Shown one piece after another: positions 25,793 to 37,990 of a stretch of DNA of 64,000 bases; the first letter of the stretch is position 1, and each line of letters begins with the position of its first letter. The position numbers and the translations under genes are program-made. This DNA comes from Onchidella celtica (Eukaryota > Mollusca > Gastropoda > Systellommatophora > Onchidiidae). The notes under the pieces are model-generated. The model was not told where the DNA came from. It worked only from the letters and a program-made list of their open reading frames with translations, and did no database searches. The stretch covers positions 4,808,507 through 4,872,506 of the forward strand of contig OZ007569.1 of NCBI GenBank assembly GCA_963931925.1, read 5' to 3'.

Positions 25793-26002
25793 GCCCTCAC
25801 CAAACTTTCTTGCGTCATCAGCTGCAGCTGAGGCATGCCAGATATTTAGGTTATATCTTAAGTTGCGTACAGATAAGAAATTAACATAAAACTTGTTTTT
25901 GGCATAATCTATAGGTCAAGATTTCTAAATGTGGAAAGTTATTGTCTCAAGAGGTCCAAATTTAGAATCAGGTACCAAGTTTTTCTAAATTTGGTGAGGG
26001 CA
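25793..26002. repeat. 210-bp stretch bounded by 12-bp inverted repeats
   Basis: GCCCTCACCAAA at 25793-25804 and its exact complement TTTGGTGAGGGC at 25991-26002. Inside the right end is a second inverted pair, CCAAATTTAGAA and TTCTAAATTTGG. It resembles a small foldback MITE, but no target duplication is evident. It starts 120 bp after the ERR exon. Confidence 0.45.
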
Positions 26003-27384
26003 GCAGATTTAACAGGGTTGTAAAAACAAGTGCACTGTATTTTATGGATGGGGGACGGTTCTCATCCTGGCTGCTTACGCAATGTTTGTTTGATATGAAA
26101 GGTTTGTAAATCCTTGGGAGTCACCCGTTTATGTCCTGGTGCCCTACCATTTCCGTTCCTTTTCGTCAGCGCGTCCCTTCTCCTCTCCCCCCCACCTCCC
26201 CTTGAGTCAGTTACCGGTATCAATAACCAGTGGCGTTTTAATGATTCAACGTCAGTTTTGTTTATTTTGGTTTTACTGCTATGCAGGATAAACCCGGAAT
26301 CCGTTGCGTCTCGTTTCTCTATTTAATAGCGGCGTAGAAAAGAAATCCGGCTCCCTTTATACGATTTTGCAGAGGTGTCATTAGTAGTTCAGCGCCGTCT
26401 TTGAAATAGCATTAAAGACATCTTTTCATAACGCATTTGCAGCAACTATGGAGGAATGGTTAAAAGCATTGCTTCGTGATCCAATCGAAATCAACGAATG
26501 AAATACAGTTCACACCCTTTTCAGTATAGCCTTTCCATGTGGAGCCTTTTTAACCCCCATTTTTCCTTGCCAGAAAACGGTTGGTGAAAAATGAATTTTA
26601 AGCGATAGTATCTAGGGCACTGACTTTTCACACTAGGAACTCGAAAACAACCGGTTGCTTCCACATCACAAGACAAGTTCTGTTAAATTCTGCAGGCAGT
26701 GATGATGAGCTAGGCATGTCATTGTCAACAGGTTGTTGTTGTTGCTGTGAAGATGTCAAGGTTGGCCATGACGTTTTCACAATGAAGCTGCTTTAGCTTT
26801 AGGTCAGTTTTTATGTTTAGAGTAGGCAGGAGTTGACATGATCTTACAAAGGGCCTGTTTGCACAGAGTGGCTTTGCACGTACAACAGCAGTAATAGAAG
26901 AGCCGGGTCAAGTTTCTTAATTGTATGCTGAACGTAAAGTCTGTCAGGAACATAAACACATCTATGAGGATTTTTTTTATTTCACGAGTACATAATACAT
27001 GTAGTTGGGGGGGGGGGGCTGGTGATATACTCATAAAATTATAATACACACATGTAGATCAGAAATGTAGGTAGATCCAGCTCTGTAGACTTGGTAAGTT
27101 GAGTGTTATAAAACACAGTAAGTAAATGAGAGATGTAGGTACACATCTCTGGCGACCGACGACTTTACACGGCATTAAAATTAGATTCAGTGCTGACACC
27201 CCGCTGACCGCTTCACTACAAGTGTCATCGCTATAGTGTAGGTTGTCCGACTTATGTAAGACAGTGCTGGAAATCCCACGTGCTGCGCCGTCCTTCCAGG
27301 CTGTGACGTATGCTGGCGTGACCATGAAGTGTAGTGTCCAGTCAGCTGCAGTAAACTGTCACTTATGGTAATGTGGAAGCAGGG

Positions 27385-27692
27385 CAGTGTTTCTCAAAAT
27401 ATGGGTACGACCCACTGACGGGGTCTCGAATCTGTAGGCAGTGGGTTGTGGGCGTGCTCTGTAGTGTTTCATTGAATAATTATTTTCTGATTCGAAAATG
27501 GATTTATTTTTATTAGTAGATCTTTAAACTGATTATTAGAATGCCAGATTTCTTGAATATAATGTATTTTAATATTCGTCCAAGTGATAGAGTAGTGTTA
27601 ACTTGCTGTGACGTTGAAACTGGAGTGGGTCGCGACTTAAACAGTAGCACTGGTAGCTGGGTGGAGAGAGCGAGAAAGTTTGAGAATCACTG
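27385..27692. mobile_element. Charlie-like hAT non-autonomous element, 308 bp
   Basis: Begins CAGTGTTTCTCAAA and ends TTTGAGAATCACTG, inverted repeats matching at 13 of 14 positions. Subterminal CGACCCACT (left) and AGTGGGTCG (right) are also inverted. This end structure (CAGTG-TTCTCAA plus a GGGTCGCGAC block) is characteristic of the hAT-Charlie group. The flanking 8-mers AAGCAGGG and GTAAAGGG agree only at their 3' halves, so the target duplication is not convincing. No transposase frame. Confidence 0.8.
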
Positions 27693-28099
27693 GTAAAGGG
27701 GACTCGTGTGTTGTAGGTGTGTGGGTCATAAGGGCTACCAGGCCACAGTGAATGAGGGGCACGGCCAAGGCTCTCAGCAGGGAAATAAATTTCTCCCCTA
27801 GATTCAGGCTGACCATTGGCCACAGCTGTCCGAGACCAAAGGTCACAGATTATCACTATCGGCAGGGCCGTTATGTCACCTCGAGGTCCGGTAGTATCTG
27901 GCATGTCATGGTCACAGTTTCATGCTTGAACGTGTTCGCCGTCTTCGTGAACAGATCTATAGAAGGATTCTTGTAGAGCAGCAGTGGCAGTCTCTGCACA
28001 GGACAGTTTCAACTAGGGAATTGGCTGGGGGGGGGGGGTATGAGCAGGTAGTGATAGCGTATCCAAGACTATGGACAAAATCAAACCATCAGAAATAAA

Positions 28100-28100
<1 letters not shown>

Positions 28101-28191
<91 letters not shown>

Positions 28192-28226
28192 GTGTCTCTC
28201 TGTCTGTCTGTCTCTCTTTCTCTCTC
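28101..28226. repeat. (CT)n tract with (CTGT)n blocks
   Basis: CT repeats interrupted by four to five blocks of CTGTCTGT. The minus-strand Arg-Glu and plus-strand Ser-Leu frames are not genes. Confidence 0.95.
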
Positions 28227-31200
28227 AAATCAAACCTGTTTTTTCTTTCTCTCCCAACAATAAAATTACACACGTGAGGGTAATGGATTCATCACTCACT
28301 ACCCTTGCAGTGCGGCAGCATAGGTCAGTGTAGGGTTTGGTGCTTCCACGTTTTGCCAATATAAAGCAGTAAATATAATATTCTCAGCACATTCAGTGGG
28401 TCTAATCAGTCTTGTGTATGTGCATTTGAAGGAAAATGTGTAAAAAACATTCCAGTAGTCTCTGATGCCTGCCGTAGTTTTCTGTTAAATAGGTCCAACA
28501 CCGAACGTAGAATGAGAGGCGGTACCATGTACCACGGGATAAGCGGGTCATTTTCTCAACATTGTGGGCTTACATGGGATCTCATCCATTCTCTCTCGCC
28601 TGGTCCTACAGTGTTGTCACATGGTGTGTCACGTTTTGAACAGCTGTTTAGCCAGCGCTATGGTAATTATTCTATTATTTGTCCGGCATAGTTCATGGCG
28701 GTGCGCGTTGGAGCCAACTGGACAGACTATCCATAATTTTGCGGTGCACGTTATATTCAGGATGTGAAAGACACCCCCCCCCCACCCTGGCCCCCAAGCT
28801 CCTGTATTGCTCATGATCATGGAAGTCTTTCAGATATTTCGGAGAAATTCACAGTAAACATTTGCTTTGGTGCCTGCTCATCAGAGTCGGTGTCTTTATT
28901 CCAGACCAGAATTAAAGAAAGGCACCCGGACATTTTGCTCCATAAATCGTTTTATACTCTTTTTCAAACGTACCACCTTATAAAGGGGACAAAGAGAATA
29001 TAGAAAGACCCTCTGTGTAATGGGAACACGTCTTTTAGTTCGAGGACACTGATGCCCAGGTCTAAGTGTCATCCGACATATAAGTCCGTCTCACACAAGT
29101 GTTATTTAAAAAAGAATCAATACACGTTTGGAGGACATCGTGATTTCAGTGTTTCCAAACAAAAACAAAAAAAAATTAATGGGAGGGAGGGGTGAAGGGG
29201 GAAAGAGACAGTAGAAAAGTAGTTCAATGTAGAACAGTCTTAAGTGCCAAAGTCGTATTTTTGCCACCCGGGGAAAATTCTCTGTGGATTTCGAAAGACC
29301 GAGTTGAACTTTTACCACAATTTGTGACACCTACGACTTATACAACACGACTGGGAGCTATTTCAGTAATTTATGAAAGACAGCAAGAGAGACTACTGCA
29401 GCACTTGTGTAAACACGACTCTCTCGTGGTTGAAGAGGTGCATAATGGCCGTAGAGGATTTTACAACATCTCTTGATAGTTTCCATAATTTATATGGAGC
29501 CGCTAATTACATTATTGGCATAGGGAAATGAAGGTAGTAAAAACGAAATCGTGACTGCCTTCTTAGACATTTTTGTTCTTTCCGCTCCAAGTTTGGCAGG
29601 AAAAGTGGTGATTTTTTCCCTGTAAATATGAGAACTTTATAGTTTTCGTGTTTTATGTTTTCCCCAGTGATTTCATCACCCTCATCGTGATCAACGTCTT
29701 TTTCTTCTGCCTTTTCCTTCTTGTGTTTTCGTCTTGGTTTTATGATCATGTTACGGTTTGTTTCCTGACATGGAAGCCGTGATTGTTAGTTTCCCCGTGT
29801 TTGGTTTCCAGAGTGTTTGAGAACGTAGATAACGCCCATAAAATTATGCACATTACCATCAGTGAGAGACTTGCCAAAGTTGGTAGTACTGAAGTAATGT
29901 ACAGGGAATTCTCAGGAAATTTCCTGATTTCAGGATTTTTGAATTTTTTTTCCTTAGTAAATACAGTACTATTTTGGTTATTGTCAAATATATGAATTGG
30001 CCTTAGCGTATGTGTGTATAGAGGTTGGTATTGACGTGTTTTCAGTTTGGTAAAATTTTCAGGGAATTTTTCTGTCAGTTGTTCCCATCCCTGAATGTAA
30101 GCGTGTGTCCATATATGGAAGCTTATAAGTTAATTACACAATGCATGTGTGTGTGTGGAGGAAAGGAGAAGAGGAGGTTAATTAGAATGAATAATTATCT
30201 CCAGGAGTTGATTCAGGAAATGAAGGCCAGTTGCACATTTTTTGGGTGACATATCACAGAGAAACAATAAGGAGTAAACTTAGGTATTGGCCGTAATCAA
30301 GGTTGTGATGGTGCTTTGTGATAAATGCGCAAATGCGGAAGTTAATTAGAATTGTATGGAAACACAATTCCCTCATCAGATAATTATGCTCCATACAAAG
30401 TTGTACAAATGGTGCTGTTTGACTCTCCATACATCATCCGTGCGCTACTCCATTCGCAAGACGTAATTCTTCAATAATGACCTGTGTATTCAGCCGCTGA
30501 CTTCCGCTGGCCCTCAATACAGGTCTTAGTGGACAAACGTAACTGAACGTGAGACCGGCCTATGTCAATATGCTCACATCGTCTCCGCTATGCAACACGT
30601 TTTGACGAACAGACATAAGGCCGTGAGATCTCCAGTGTTTTAGCTACTTACGACCAATGACACGTAACTGGTCTTTTCTCCTGAAATCAGTGTTCGTAAA
30701 TCATGTGGTGCACCGCAGTTAAAGAGATATTATTCGGCATGAAAATGCATGTGTATTTCCCGAGGACTGGCGACAAGATATTTCTAAAAATTCAATATTT
30801 GAATCCCAAGTGCACATTTGTAGACCCATTTCTCTTTTCGCGGCAGTGTGAGATAAGCCGGACTGTTAGAAGTCTAGCTAGAAGATCCTTCCCACACGTC
30901 AGTATACAGAGTTTGTTTACATTCCATGTTCCCTTTCCCGGTTTAAAGCCCCGTCCCAGCGCACTGATTACCTGCCCACACATAGCCAGCCACACATCCA
31001 GCCCAGCGCTGAACATCGCATGTGTTTGAACATCAGCTAGAACGTTTTGCAAACATCACTGAATGATCAGCAGAGGTGTTGCGGATTGGGAGGTGTTTGT
31101 GTGTATCATAATCGTTACATTAGCTTACAGTCATGCAGGAGTTGAATGGACTTCAGACAAACTCAACTCTTACTGGGAATTTTATTCGCAGAATTATGTA

Positions 31201-34200
31201 AATAAGGGATCATAGTGAGTGGGGAACTGATAGTGCACTTTGTGGACGTGCGAGTTTTATGTATTTAAGGTACGGGAAGCAGTTGGAATCGAGATCTTGT
31301 AAGCTTAGAGTTTAGGTACCTTGCAGCTTAAGGGTCTGTCACACTCGAGATCACGAAGAGTGGGATTATCAAAGACTTGACAACTCCTGATACATTATGT
31401 CTTATTACCAGGGAAGTGGTAGTGTCCGTAGCCATACCACAGAGCTTGTATCCAGTAGTCTTAGCATTTGTCTTCAAACTAATCATGAGATAACGACAAT
31501 GGTGCGACTACTGATTCAATTTTTGTATTCTGTGGTAGAAGCGAGGTCAAATTTCTGTGTTGCCAGACAATTTTATTGGCTTTGGAAACAAAGCTTTAAT
31601 TTGTTTGAGCTGAAGCCTCGAAGACCTGGTCATAGGATTGACATATAGTTTAATTATCTGCCACGGAGAAGGAATGGTGGAGGGGAGATGTGGACGGAGG
31701 GAGACAACAGGATTGGAAATGGTTGCTGTGTTGAGGCGGATCTCTATGACATGTAGGAGGAAGTTTCTCTTTGCTTGTTTGATTTCCGGAGTGCCAGACC
31801 ACCGAGAACCATGACAGAGTTACCAATAAGTGTCTCTGCATGAGGTAGCTGGGAAACACCATGTGCCTTCATCGTGGTTTGCGCGTTGACTGACTCATTC
31901 ATATCGGCACCGCCTTCTATCTTCGCACTTTATAGAACTTTTTATACCTTTTTCCCCACCTCTCCTTATATAGCTTAAAATACTTTCACGAATTACCACA
32001 ATCGATCTGATATAATTTTAATACACATACACATACTGTCTGGAAGAGAGGTATGTTATCAGGTGGAAAACAGGTTTAAGAAATCGGGCATAGATCGAAC
32101 ACTGGGATTAAAAATAGCGTTCAACAGCTTTTGAAGAACATAAGGTTTAGGAATGCTTATTGCAGTTGAATTGTGAATACCTCGGAGTGTTGGAATCTGA
32201 ATAGTAATAATGAAAGGGAAAAAGTCAATCGAGTTATGGGTTTTTTACTACATGATCTGTACAGAGTTATGGCAAAATCCCAAGCGTGGCGGCTGCATTT
32301 TGTCAGCAGGGAAAACTTGCCGCTTATGGCAGGAAAGTCAAACATTTTCAGATGCTCGTGTGCTAAAGACAGAGGATGGAAACTTTTGCCAAGGAATAAG
32401 TAAGTGTAACAATAGGAGCATTAATTGAGTATTCACTTAGCTACATTAGTTCTGTGTTCTTGTTGCAGGAGAATAGCCCGGAGGCGGAATTGGGGTGGGG
32501 TGGGTAATAAAGACGAGCACATTTTGGAGTACATGTGAACCTGTGCCGAAGGTAAGATTGTCAAATGAATTGTCCAAAACAGCAGGTGAAGCGAACGTTT
32601 CATTGAGAGTAGAATGAATAAGAATTTGTAAGACAGGGAAGCATTGACCACCGTGCGTCTTTGAAGGAAAGGTCAGATCGGCATTTTGCACCTTTCCCTG
32701 CTACACCACTGCTCTGCCAGACAACTGTCTTTACTCAATGGAACTTTTGTTCAAGTGGAACATGCATCCCACCAGACATTGCCTAATGTGTCAAACCAAT
32801 GTATGTAACCTTTCCCCAGATCTATCCTCCTCGGTCTGACACTTATCCATCGAATGCGACCATTATCCAAGCCTTAGGTAGCCATTTTTGCCGCTTAATG
32901 ACCATTTCTTGAAGAGCTCACGCAACGTTAGACCTGTAAGCTCTAGAAAATCCCAAGGGAGACAATTCAAGGGAACAGGAATTCCCATCGACCAAGGGGT
33001 GAGTCGGTCCATACCAATACATTGATCAGGGCACCTGGATGAAGGAATCTTGATGAGCGCAACAACGCGGAACGACAGGTCAAGAAGTAGATTTTTCTTA
33101 ATGTTGTTATTGTTAAGGAAAGTTCCTGCTGTGGATCGTGTTTTGAAGTGCTGCCAGAGAAAAATGATCAGTTGGTATGGTTACTACCTGCTTGTACGCG
33201 GCAGTAGTGCCAGGAGACTACGTGTTGAAAGCAGCCATCTTGTGGTTACATGGACCAACAGAGTGGCATCAGTAGTGATGATGGAGTTAGTTAAACTAAC
33301 AAGTGTCTTCATTTCAACAACAACTCGGCAATCGTAGTCTACTGAGATGTTGCGATCTTTGTGAGAGAAATAATAATATAACATAGAGTTTGATACATCA
33401 GGTACATTTTAAGTACTGAAACATTAATTTTGTGACCATGATGGTAGAATTACACATACAGTTGTCTTAATACTAATGTCTTCAGGCCGGGTGTTGTAAC
33501 AATCATACGGGGAGTAAAACTGCTGGAAAAGTTCATGCGGTTGGTGAAACTAGAAGGGCGATAGTTGAAGCGATATGTCCAGCAGGAATAGCAGTAGCTA
33601 ACTTAGGGAGCAAGGTACACACAAGAGATCACTAAGCTCGTAATATTACGAAGAAATGACAAACTGTCGAGGGATTAAATGTAGGAGAAGCGTTTTTTCA
33701 TTGCAAACACTATTGTAGAGGCAAATAAGCAAATATTTACGTTCTAGGCAATGTTGAACAGCAGGAGCCCCTTGCAGCTTGTCCTCAGTGCTAGAGCCTC
33801 AGTCAGAACACGCAGTGTCCCATTGTGATGATTCGCGTCATCCGCTGAATACAAATATTTACCCTGTGGATTGAGAGTGTCCCTAAGTCCTGGCAGTACC
33901 GGGTGCGGAGAGAAAAGTTCTCCCTCTCATTTCCATATTGTCTAATTACGATGAACGATGACCGGAAGCTCATGAGAGAACGTCGATGCATTCCGCGGTA
34001 CGAATTCATTCAAACGCCACGGCGAATACTATACAGACCCTAAAGGTCTGGGGAAATTGCGTTGGTCCAGCTCTGTACCATTGGACGTAGCCTTGTATAC
34101 TGAATATTATTAAAAGGTTTTTGGTTTTGGACTGGAGAGGAGAAATGTCAGGAGATAAGGAGTTAGGACGCCACTTCATTGAGCCACCACAGTATGTGAC

Positions 34201-36057
34201 ACCTGAAATTGCATTACACATAATGAAACAGTATCCTCAGTGCACAGTTTGCACAGCACAGTAACCGTATAGTTTTATAGTACCAGGACCGTTACCAAGT
34301 AAAATCATAGGAAAAGGTGACGCCACTCCAGTCCCCGCCCCTTTCATAATGCTGGAGACAACATCGAACAAAACAAAGGCACATCCAAATTGTCAGAACG
34401 GCAAATTACAACCTTTTAAGTGTTCTCCTTGATATCTGTAGATTTAAGTACGATTTCTTAACAACAAGAACAACAACAAAAAGAGAAGGAAAAAAACAAC
34501 AACAAACAAAGACAAAACTGACAACTTTCTCCATTTTGGCGGACAAATTTTGAATGTGGGTTAACTTTGAAGTTTCGTTCCGTTTTCAATCAAATGTGAA
34601 GAGGGGAAATTACCCCATGTATACAAACAGCGCTGTACTGAAATGAAGTGAACTGGGTACCATTTCCGCCCCTCAGTGCCATGAAGTATACTTTTTACAC
34701 TAGCATAGGTCTGGGTTACGAGGTCGGCACTGTGGGGAAGAGCAAATAAAAATATCAGCCACCGATTCAAAGGAGGAGGGCTCACATTACCATAAAACTG
34801 AAATTCGTGAATCACGTAATATAATCGTGAATTTACTGCACTCTTCTGGGCGACTTGCTGACGAAACAGAAAGGGAAGACAAAAATAATCCAAGGTGAAA
34901 TAGGATCATTATGACGATTCCACTAGTTGTCGTGACAATTGAAGATTTGGCCTTCTTGTAATAGTAAGGATCTTTGTTGTCCCACTTTCCGGAGTGCTGA
35001 AATACATTGAACATTAGATTACGACCAGCAGCAGTTGCGACCAGAGGCAGGAAATAATGCGCTGTGAGCATCTGCCGAGTGGAGCCACTGTGTGTGCCAG
35101 TGGTGTCCAGGACGTTGGGCATTGGCAAAGATTTAATAATTGTAAGTTACGGCTGGAGTCTGAATCAACCGAGATGGAAATTACGAGATCCTAAGTGGAT
35201 GTGCAGAGTGTCAGTGAAGGACGCAGTAAGAAAACTGAGCGCGTCTCATAGTTCACGAAGACCAAGAAATAATAGACAGAGTCTTAAAAAATTTTCTATT
35301 GAATTTTGGACGTTCGAATGGTTGAAATTATGATTTCAAGGCGAGCCCAAATAATAGTTTTATGTCATCCATATCCTCAACTTTACGTTAAGTCCAAATT
35401 GTCTGTACTTACCTCAAGGGGTTGGAATTGTTCAGGCTGTGAAATGTCTTCACAGCTAGGTAACCTTTGATTGTTTTGAGCTTCACACCCACCATTGTGA
35501 GTCATCTTTCAGCTTTCCCGATTCTGCATTTTCATGTGGCACTTGGTCGTTGGCTTTTTAATCATTTCAATTGTCCGGTCAAAAGTCAAAACGTTGACCC
35601 TGCACCCCTTATGGTGCAAGAAAACTTGGCCCAGATTATCAAAGGTCGTTATAAAACTTCTTGTTTGAACATCTTAGGAACTTCACGTCGCGTATCCGAC
35701 GTGACACGCAAAGAAAACAAAACATACGAGCTGGCTGGTAGTGTAAAATCTTCTTCAATGCATTTCACACCGCGGCATAGCTGACAGAATTATTATTCTC
35801 ACGTATAGTCCATGACATAGATCGTATCCAGTCAGTGCTCGAGAAAACAGTTTTATAAACGGGGTCATGACCTTGCATTTGGTAGGTTGAGGATGCTATC
35901 ATTCAAGAGAAGAGTGCGCACACTTCTATCGTATTTACATTGGTGAAAAAGAGGTTTGCTGACCTTTTCATATCTGGTTCATTCTCTGCATTATTATAAA
36001 ACTGAGAGGGAAGCAAACGGTTTAGGGACAGAATGGGATGTCAGTAGAGTGACAGAG

Positions 36058-37134
36058 TCAAGGAAAGAAGGGGGGGGGGGCACGGATTGTAGATCTTTCT
36101 GTTTGGGAGGATCTCTGCACTGAGCAGCACGGATTGTAGATCTTTCTGTTTGGGAGGATCTCTGCACTGAGCAGCACGGATTGTAGATCTTTCTGTTTGG
36201 GAGGATCTCTGCACTGAGCAGCACGGATTGTAGATCTTTCTGTTTGGGAGGATCTCTGCACTGAGCAGCACGGATTGTAGATCTTTCTGTTTGGGAGGAT
36301 CTCTGCACTGAGCAGCACGGATTGTAGATCTTTCTGTTTGGGAGGATCTCTGCACTGAGCAGCACGGATTGTAGATCTTTCTGTTTGGGAGGATCTCTGC
36401 ACTGAGCAGCACGGATTGTAGATCTTTCTGTTTGGGAGGATCTCTGCACTGAGCAGCACGGATTGTAGATCTTTCTGTTTGGGAGGATCTCTGCACTGAG
36501 CAGCACGGATTGTAGATCTTTCTGTTTGGGAGGATCTCTGCACTGAGCAGCACGGATTGTAGATCTTTCTGTTTGGGAGGATCTCTGCACTGAGCAGCAC
36601 GGATTGTAGATCTTTCTGTTTGGGAGGATCTCTGCACTGAGCAGCACGGATTGTAGATCTTTCTGTTTGGGAGGATCTCTGCACTGAGCAGCACGGATTG
36701 TAGATCTTTCTGTTTGGGAGGATCTCTGCACTGAGCAGCACGGATTGTAGATCTTTCTGTTTGGGAGGATCTCTGCACTGAGCAGCACGGATTGTAGATC
36801 TTTCTGTTTGGGAGGATCTCTGCACTGAGCAGCACGGATTGTAGATCTTTCTGTTTGGGAGGATCTCTGCACTGAGCATTTGCACCTCTCTTTTTCTTGT
36901 TTTTCTTCTTCCTTGTTGAGTTCTTGTCCCTGTCCGTCTTGGGGCTTTCTTAGCCCTCAAAAGGGCTCCCACACGGGTATGCTTGTTCGTCCTTGGTTTG
37001 GCCTTATCTTGAGTTAAAGGTTGATGTTTGTGCAGTGGACTTTCTTCCGCTTTTCTCGTGGAATTTTGGTTTTTAATTTTCAGTTGTTCAGAACTGAAGA
37101 TATGAGAAAGAAAATAGGATGTATCCACATTCAC
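36058..37134 (-). other. Long open frame made mostly of the minisatellite
   Basis: A 358-codon minus-strand frame. About 84 non-repetitive, very basic N-terminal residues (clusters of Lys and Arg between residues 55 and 84) are followed by about 270 residues of the 47-residue cycle. Since all three minus frames stay open through the array, length alone is no evidence for a gene. The leader part (36880-37134) has no domain I recognise. Most likely not translated. Confidence 0.2.
36081..36878. repeat. 47-bp minisatellite, 17 tandem copies
   Basis: Units start at 36081 with CACGGATTGTAGATC and repeat every 47 bp to 36833; the last copy is one base short. By eye the copies are identical, so the array is young or kept uniform. 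Each unit contains an AGATCT palindrome. The reverse strand has no stop in any frame. Because 47 is not a multiple of three, each frame cycles through three peptides (47 residues per three units). A G10 run abuts the left end. Confidence 0.97.
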
Positions 37135-37910
37135 GCCGTTTGAATAATTTTCCAGAACTTTTTCAGTATCTCACTTCTTCTGCGGCGTCTCCATATCTTT
37201 CAAGTGTCCCCTGTCAACAAACTTGCGAGTTCTTTGAAAAGAAAACGGTAACCATGTTGACTCGGTGTTTCTAATTTAAATGGCAAGTTGGGAGACTTGC
37301 TGAGGCAAGCAGAACTGCTCGGAGAGACACGCTGCGCAGTTAGATAGCCAGGACATGACATTCACACGCAGATCTGTCGGCGATAGAAAATGAAAGTCGA
37401 GTATTAATTTTCATCACCATGTTGAGGATGAAACTGAATCATGAGCACGATGTTTGGAAGTGATTCTCCTACAAGAAATGAAAAGGTACAATGTTGTATC
37501 TATGTGCCGTGCAACAAACTGGCGCATACCAGTCTTACGCCAATGCATGAAAATGGCTCACAATGAGAAATGGAAAATTACTTGCCTGCATGCAAAATTA
37601 ATAGAATAGTCTCTTTTGACGCGCCAGTGCGACTTTTGTTTCCTTTTTTTGAGACAGTTCCAATTGTCTGTCTCTCTCTACATATATTATTATGTTTCAT
37701 TTTAAAAGAGATCACCAAGCACCTAAAATGTTTTATTAATAAGTCTTGTCGTAAATGTACCGTGAAGGACGCAGTATCGTCGATAACCAGTTGATGCACC
37801 ATGGAATCTAAATTCAAAGCAAGATTAAGAAGGCATATCATTTTAAATAAACATTTATTATGTATTATTTTTGTACAAACTTGTTCTCTGTTGTCTGCTT
37901 TGATAGAAGA

Positions 37911-37990
37911 CCGAACTATTGTCACACCGAACTATTGTCACACCGAACCATTGTCATACCAAGCCATTGTCATTCCAAACTGTTGTTATG
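37911..37990. repeat. 16-bp minisatellite, five diverging copies
   Basis: Units at 37911, 37927, 37943, 37959 and 37975. The first two are identical (CCGAACTATTGTCACA); each later copy carries further substitutions, so similarity falls from left to right. Confidence 0.9.

Noticed and set aside
34561..35128. Two overlapping minus-strand frames of 110 and 113 codons, one with a hydrophobic segment
   Set aside because: No family recognised and overlapping frames are equally open; not supportable as genes.
36081..36878. CRISPR array
   Set aside because: Direct 47-bp repeats follow one another with no spacers, in a eukaryotic genome.
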